Shown here in pieces: positions 61,376-64,000 of a stretch of 64,000 bases of DNA. The notes under the pieces are model-generated. The model was not told the origin of the DNA and ran no database searches. It worked only from the letters and a program-made list of their open reading frames with translations. Location: positions 2,464,132 to 2,528,131 of the forward strand of contig OY282519.1 of NCBI GenBank assembly GCA_958296405.1. Direction: 5' to 3'. Source of the stretch: an uncultured Pseudomonadales bacterium. Lineage in GTDB: Bacteria > Pseudomonadota > Gammaproteobacteria > Pseudomonadales > Azotimanducaceae. The position numbers and the translations under genes are program-made. The stretch's first letter is position 1. Each line of letters begins with the position of its first letter.

Positions 61376-62173
61376 TTAGTTTGACGGGTTGGACACTTTT
61401 TTGGCTACGATCGTAAAATACGTCCGCAGCCTAGGGAACAGCCTTAGCATAGAGTTTACGAGCATACGAGTCACGGGGGACCGGGCCGAGGACTCCCACT
61501 CGCCACGATGGATGATGAAATGCACGGCAAAGCCCATCTTCTCAAGAAAGGTGGATACTTCCAAAGTGGAATAAAGGCGTGCATGGCCCATGTGGCCGAT
61601 GGTATCGAGTTTCTTGTAGGCATCGAATATATCCGCGGTAACGCGGTCCTTGACGACGAAGTTATACCATCCTCTCCAAGACTTAAGGTTCGGCGTGGAA
61701 AGCAGCAACGTGGCATCGTGCTTGAGAACGCGGTTGACTTCGGAGAACGTGAATATCGGATTGATTCGCAGATGCTCAAACACTTCATTGAATATGACTA
61801 AGTCAAACGTCTTGTCGTCGAACGGCAGCGGAGACAACTCAAAGTCAACCTCCTTGACGTTGAGGCCTTCCTTGCGTATCACTGATTGGAACCTGGCTGG
61901 TGCTAGATCCAAACCGCAAACCGAATAGCCGAGCCGCGCTAGAGCCACAGTGAGAATCGGCGGCATCGCCCCGAACTCCAAAATCGCATGGCCGTGTTCG
62001 GCGAAGCGCTCAACATGGCCCACATCGAACGCCAATCTCTTTTTGTGGCTTGCGGCGTAGATGCGGTACCAAGACTCTAGGCTAGGCACGTCGGGAGCGA
62101 TGCTCGCTGCTGCGCCTGCAATTGCCTTCAAATGGTCGGCATCGCCAATCCACTTCTCGGCAAGTCGCTGCAC
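61376..62173 (-). CDS. class I SAM-dependent methyltransferase, probably horizontally acquired
   Basis: About 265 residues; the best start in frame is GTG 62173, although no strong ribosome binding site is seen. Methyltransf_11-type fold: ILEFGAMPPILTVALARLGY (motif I with FGAMPP in place of the usual GxGxG), VCGLDLAPARF (acidic end of strand 2), LSPLPFDDKTFDLVIFNEVF and EHLRINPIFTFSEVNRVLKH. Substrate unknown; similar proteins occur in polysaccharide loci. The gene is visibly AT-richer, with more A/T third positions, than all neighbours, and it has no co-directional functional partner. This suggests transfer from another genome. Confidence 0.72.
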   Translation of the reverse strand: MQRLAEKWIGDADHLKAIAGAAASIAPDVPSLESWYRIYAASHKKRLAFDVGHVERFAEHGHAILEFGAMPPILTVALARLGYSVCGLDLAPARFQSVIRKEGLNVKEVDFELSPLPFDDKTFDLVIFNEVFEHLRINPIFTFSEVNRVLKHDATLLLSTPNLKSWRGWYNFVVKDRVTADIFDAYKKLDTIGHMGHARLYSTLEVSTFLEKMGFAVHFIIHRGEWESSARSPVTRMLVNSMLRLFPRLRTYFTIVAKKVSNPSN

Positions 62174-62426
62174 TTTGATGGGCTCAGTCCCCGACGTTCG
62201 TTCAATCGCAGATTGCGGTGGATTATAGACGGCAGGCGCAGAGACTGAAACGGCACACGGCGGTGGAAGAAAGGGTGAAGCGATGGCTCGATGTAGGTAA
62301 TCTGAAGGGCGGCGTGGCGGTCGCAGATACTTCGGGCGAAGATGGTGCCATGTTCGGCGTGGCCAATTGCCGCCCACCAGTGAACGAAAAGGGTCACACC
62401 CGCCGCCGCAGATTGTCGATTCGCGG
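62174..62426. other. 253-base region upstream of the methyltransferase
   Basis: Between korB and the methyltransferase, of mixed composition (intermediate GC). No convincing gene, RNA or terminator. It may contain the promoter of the methyltransferase and one edge of the acquired segment. Confidence 0.5.
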
Positions 62427-63416
62427 TTACGCGCGCCAACTGCCGGCGCGCAGGATGTCCTTGAACTCGTCGCGGGTGAGCGGCTGTTGTGGCGCGTTCG
62501 CTTCCAACGCGGCGACGTAGTGGGGGCGAGGCACGGCGTAGAACACGCCGAGGGGCATCGGCAGCGCGTCGTCCACCAAGTGCGCGAGGGCCATTGCCAG
62601 CGCCGGGTTGGTCTCGTCGTGCAGCGTGGCTTCCGCGGCGTTCTCGGTGATGCGGAACGTGCCCTGCCACGGTTCGTACACCAGGCCGCGTTCGCCATTG
62701 GCGCCGAACAGCATGGGTTCGCCGTGGCGCACCTGCACGGTCTTTTCGGCGCGTGCCGCCTTGCGCGTCAAATCCCCAAAGGCGTTGTCGTTGTAGACGA
62801 TGCAGTTCTGCAGCACCTCCACGAACGCAGCGCCCCGATAGGCGCTGGCGCGCAGCAGCGTGTCCGGCAGATGATCCTGCAACATGTCTGCGCTGCGCGC
62901 GACGAAACTGCCGCCGGCGCCCAAGGCGAGTGCCGCTGGGTTCATGGGCGCATCGAATGTGCCGGCAGGAGATGAAGGCGAGCGCGTGCCGATGCTGGAC
63001 GTGGGCGACGCTTGGCCCTTCGTCAACCCGTAAATCGCGTTGTTCACGAGCACGAGGTTGAGGTCTACGTTGCGGCGCAGCACATGCAGCAGATGGTTGC
63101 CGCCGATGGCGAGGAAATCCGCGTCGCCACCCACCACCCACACGTCCAACGCGGGGTTGGCGAGCTTGATGCCCGTCGCCAACGATGGCGCGCGGCCATG
63201 TATCGAGTGAAAGCCGTAGGTGTCCACATAGTAGGGGAAGCGCGCCGCGCAGCCGATGCCAGAGACGAACACGGTGTCCTCCCGGCGCCGCCCTAGTTGC
63301 GCCAGCACCCGCCGCACGGACTTCAGGATGGCGTAGTCCCCGCAGCCTGGGCACCAGCGCACCTCTTGGTCCGTCTCGAAATCCCGTGCCGTGAGGGCGA
63401 TGACTTGGCCGCTCAT
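62427..63416 (-). CDS. korB: 2-oxoacid:ferredoxin oxidoreductase, beta subunit
   Basis: 329 residues. Beta-subunit (TPP-binding) pattern: VRWCPGCGDYAILKSVRRVL, FVSGIGCAARFPYYVDTYGF, HSIHGRAPSLATGIKLANP, WVVGGDADFLAIGGNHLLHV with the GDxxx…NN thiamine motif continuing in VLVNNAIYGLTKGQASPTS. Decarboxylates a 2-oxoacid (2-oxoglutarate is the usual one for this form) to the CoA thioester and reduces ferredoxin. The ATG overlaps the alpha-subunit stop by four bases. C-terminal RDEFKDILRAGSW is typical. Confidence 0.93.
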   Translation of the reverse strand: MSGQVIALTARDFETDQEVRWCPGCGDYAILKSVRRVLAQLGRRREDTVFVSGIGCAARFPYYVDTYGFHSIHGRAPSLATGIKLANPALDVWVVGGDADFLAIGGNHLLHVLRRNVDLNLVLVNNAIYGLTKGQASPTSSIGTRSPSSPAGTFDAPMNPAALALGAGGSFVARSADMLQDHLPDTLLRASAYRGAAFVEVLQNCIVYNDNAFGDLTRKAARAEKTVQVRHGEPMLFGANGERGLVYEPWQGTFRITENAAEATLHDETNPALAMALAHLVDDALPMPLGVFYAVPRPHYVAALEANAPQQPLTRDEFKDILRAGSWRA

Positions 63417-64000
63417 TGGGGCGCGCCCGGCAGCAGGGCGGCGAGCTCGGCTTCCAGATGCGCCACCTTGAAGGGCTGGCCGCGCATCTGGCCGATCGGC
63501 CGCGCGTCCACCAAAAACTCGCTGCGGATGAGCCGCGCGAGTTGGCCGTGGTTCAACTCCGGCACAGCGACGGCGCGGAACCGTTGCAGGATGTCCGCGA
63601 GGTTGGGCGGCAACGGCCAGAGCTGCCTCAAGTGCAAGTGCCCCACCGCGTGGCCTTGGCTGGTCAAGCCCTGCACGGCCTCGACGATGGCGCCGTAAGT
63701 GGAACCCCAGCCGATGACGAGCAAGTCTCCCGCTGCAGCGCCGCCGTCGATGTCGCAGGGCAGCGTGCTCTCGATGCCGGCCACCTTGGCCGCTCGCAAA
63801 CGGCTCATCGCCTCATGATTGTCTGGGTCGTAGGAAATGTCGCCGGCGCCGGCGCCGCGCTCCAAGCCGCCGATGCGGTGCGCGAGGCCGGTGGTGCCGG
63901 GTGTCGCCCAGGGCCGTGCCAAGGTGTCCGGGTTCCGCGCAAAGGGCTGGAAGCCGTGCGCTTCGGTGCGGAACGCGGGCGTGATGGCGGGCAGGGCATC
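63413..64000 (-). CDS. korA: 2-oxoacid:ferredoxin oxidoreductase, alpha subunit (5' partial, C-terminal part)
   Basis: The gene runs off the window; about 195 C-terminal residues are present. Segments typical of KorA: TGLAHRIGGLERGAGAGDIS, YDPDNHEAMSRLRAAKV, LLVIGWGSTYGAIVEAVQGL, GHAVGHLHLRQLWPLPPNLA and VPELNHGQLARLIRSEFLVD. Works with the adjacent korB product. An N-terminal gamma domain fusion, common in this family, would lie outside the window and cannot be judged. Confidence 0.92.
   Translation of the reverse strand, partial: DALPAITPAFRTEAHGFQPFARNPDTLARPWATPGTTGLAHRIGGLERGAGAGDISYDPDNHEAMSRLRAAKVAGIESTLPCDIDGGAAAGDLLVIGWGSTYGAIVEAVQGLTSQGHAVGHLHLRQLWPLPPNLADILQRFRAVAVPELNHGQLARLIRSEFLVDARPIGQMRGQPFKVAHLEAELAALLPGAPQ

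Noticed and set aside
62218-62520. Plus-strand frame of about 100 codons between the methyltransferase and korB
   Set aside because: Runs into the korB gene in antisense, has no ribosome binding site and ends in Arg/Ser-rich shadow sequence.
1-64000. CRISPR array, prophage, insertion sequence, tRNA or rRNA
   Set aside because: No regularly spaced repeats, transposase, phage structural gene or RNA gene could be recognised on either strand; xerD is the housekeeping recombinase, not an element integrase.

Overview
The window is high-GC (visibly about two thirds G+C) bacterial chromosome with dense, short-spaced genes. Two syntenic blocks, ffh–rpsP–rimM–trmD–rplS and xerD–dsbC–hom–recJ–prfB–lysS, follow gammaproteobacterial gene order. 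A TonB-dependent receptor, a DsbC-type periplasmic protein and a MacA-type adaptor show a Gram-negative envelope. Many acyl-CoA, enoyl-CoA and CoA-transfer enzymes point to a heterotrophic aerobe living on amino acids and fatty or terpenoid acids. I cannot name the genus. No rRNA, tRNA, CRISPR array, prophage or insertion sequence was recognised.

Layout. 1–5.7 kb: end of a DUF1932 oxidoreductase, a secreted redoxin / c-type heme / copper monooxygenase / EF-hand fusion, a flavoprotein–SelD fusion and a coupled DsbA-family protein. 5.9–17.8 kb: core housekeeping block (SRP, ribosome maturation, XerD, DsbC, homoserine dehydrogenase, RecJ, RF2, LysS, Ung). prfB keeps a complete programmed +1 frameshift site. 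17.9–23.4 kb: five-gene valine/isobutyrate catabolic operon. 23.5–26.8 kb: a small PhyH-like fragment, a YdjM-like membrane protein and an NhaC antiporter whose 3' end overlaps it. 26.9–31.2 kb: minus-strand operon of two small membrane proteins (one SpoIIM-like) with a MacAB-like adaptor, ATPase and permease. 31.5–34.8 kb: a small secreted glycine-zipper protein, a PQQ-type sugar dehydrogenase, a membrane protein and an SMP-30 lactonase.

34.8–42.1 kb: enoyl-CoA hydratase, NfeD–slipin pair, class III CoA-transferase, small cytochrome c, ribB with a degenerate GTP cyclohydrolase II domain, pdxA. 42.2–44.2 kb: small accessory patch with a DNA methyltransferase, a truncated partner that may be a restriction-enzyme remnant, and an orphan DUF433 antitoxin-like gene. 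44.3–51.1 kb: zinc alcohol dehydrogenase, a lone CoxL/XdhB-type molybdopterin subunit and a large TonB-dependent receptor closed by a strong terminator. 51.1–52.3 kb: recent tandem duplication of an unknown exported protein. 52.3–61.3 kb: DUF418, Bcp, amidohydrolase, DUF169, a divergent enoyl-CoA hydratase / acyl-CoA dehydrogenase pair and DUF3604. 61.4–64 kb: an AT-richer methyltransferase, probably acquired, then korB and the 3' end of korA.

The most interesting items are the multidomain copper protein, which retains all six ligands expected of a peptidylglycine-monooxygenase-like active site; the SpoIIM/MacAB-like operon with its neighbouring glycine-zipper secreted protein; the tandem exported paralogs; and the decayed methyltransferase locus. 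None can be called a new system from sequence alone.
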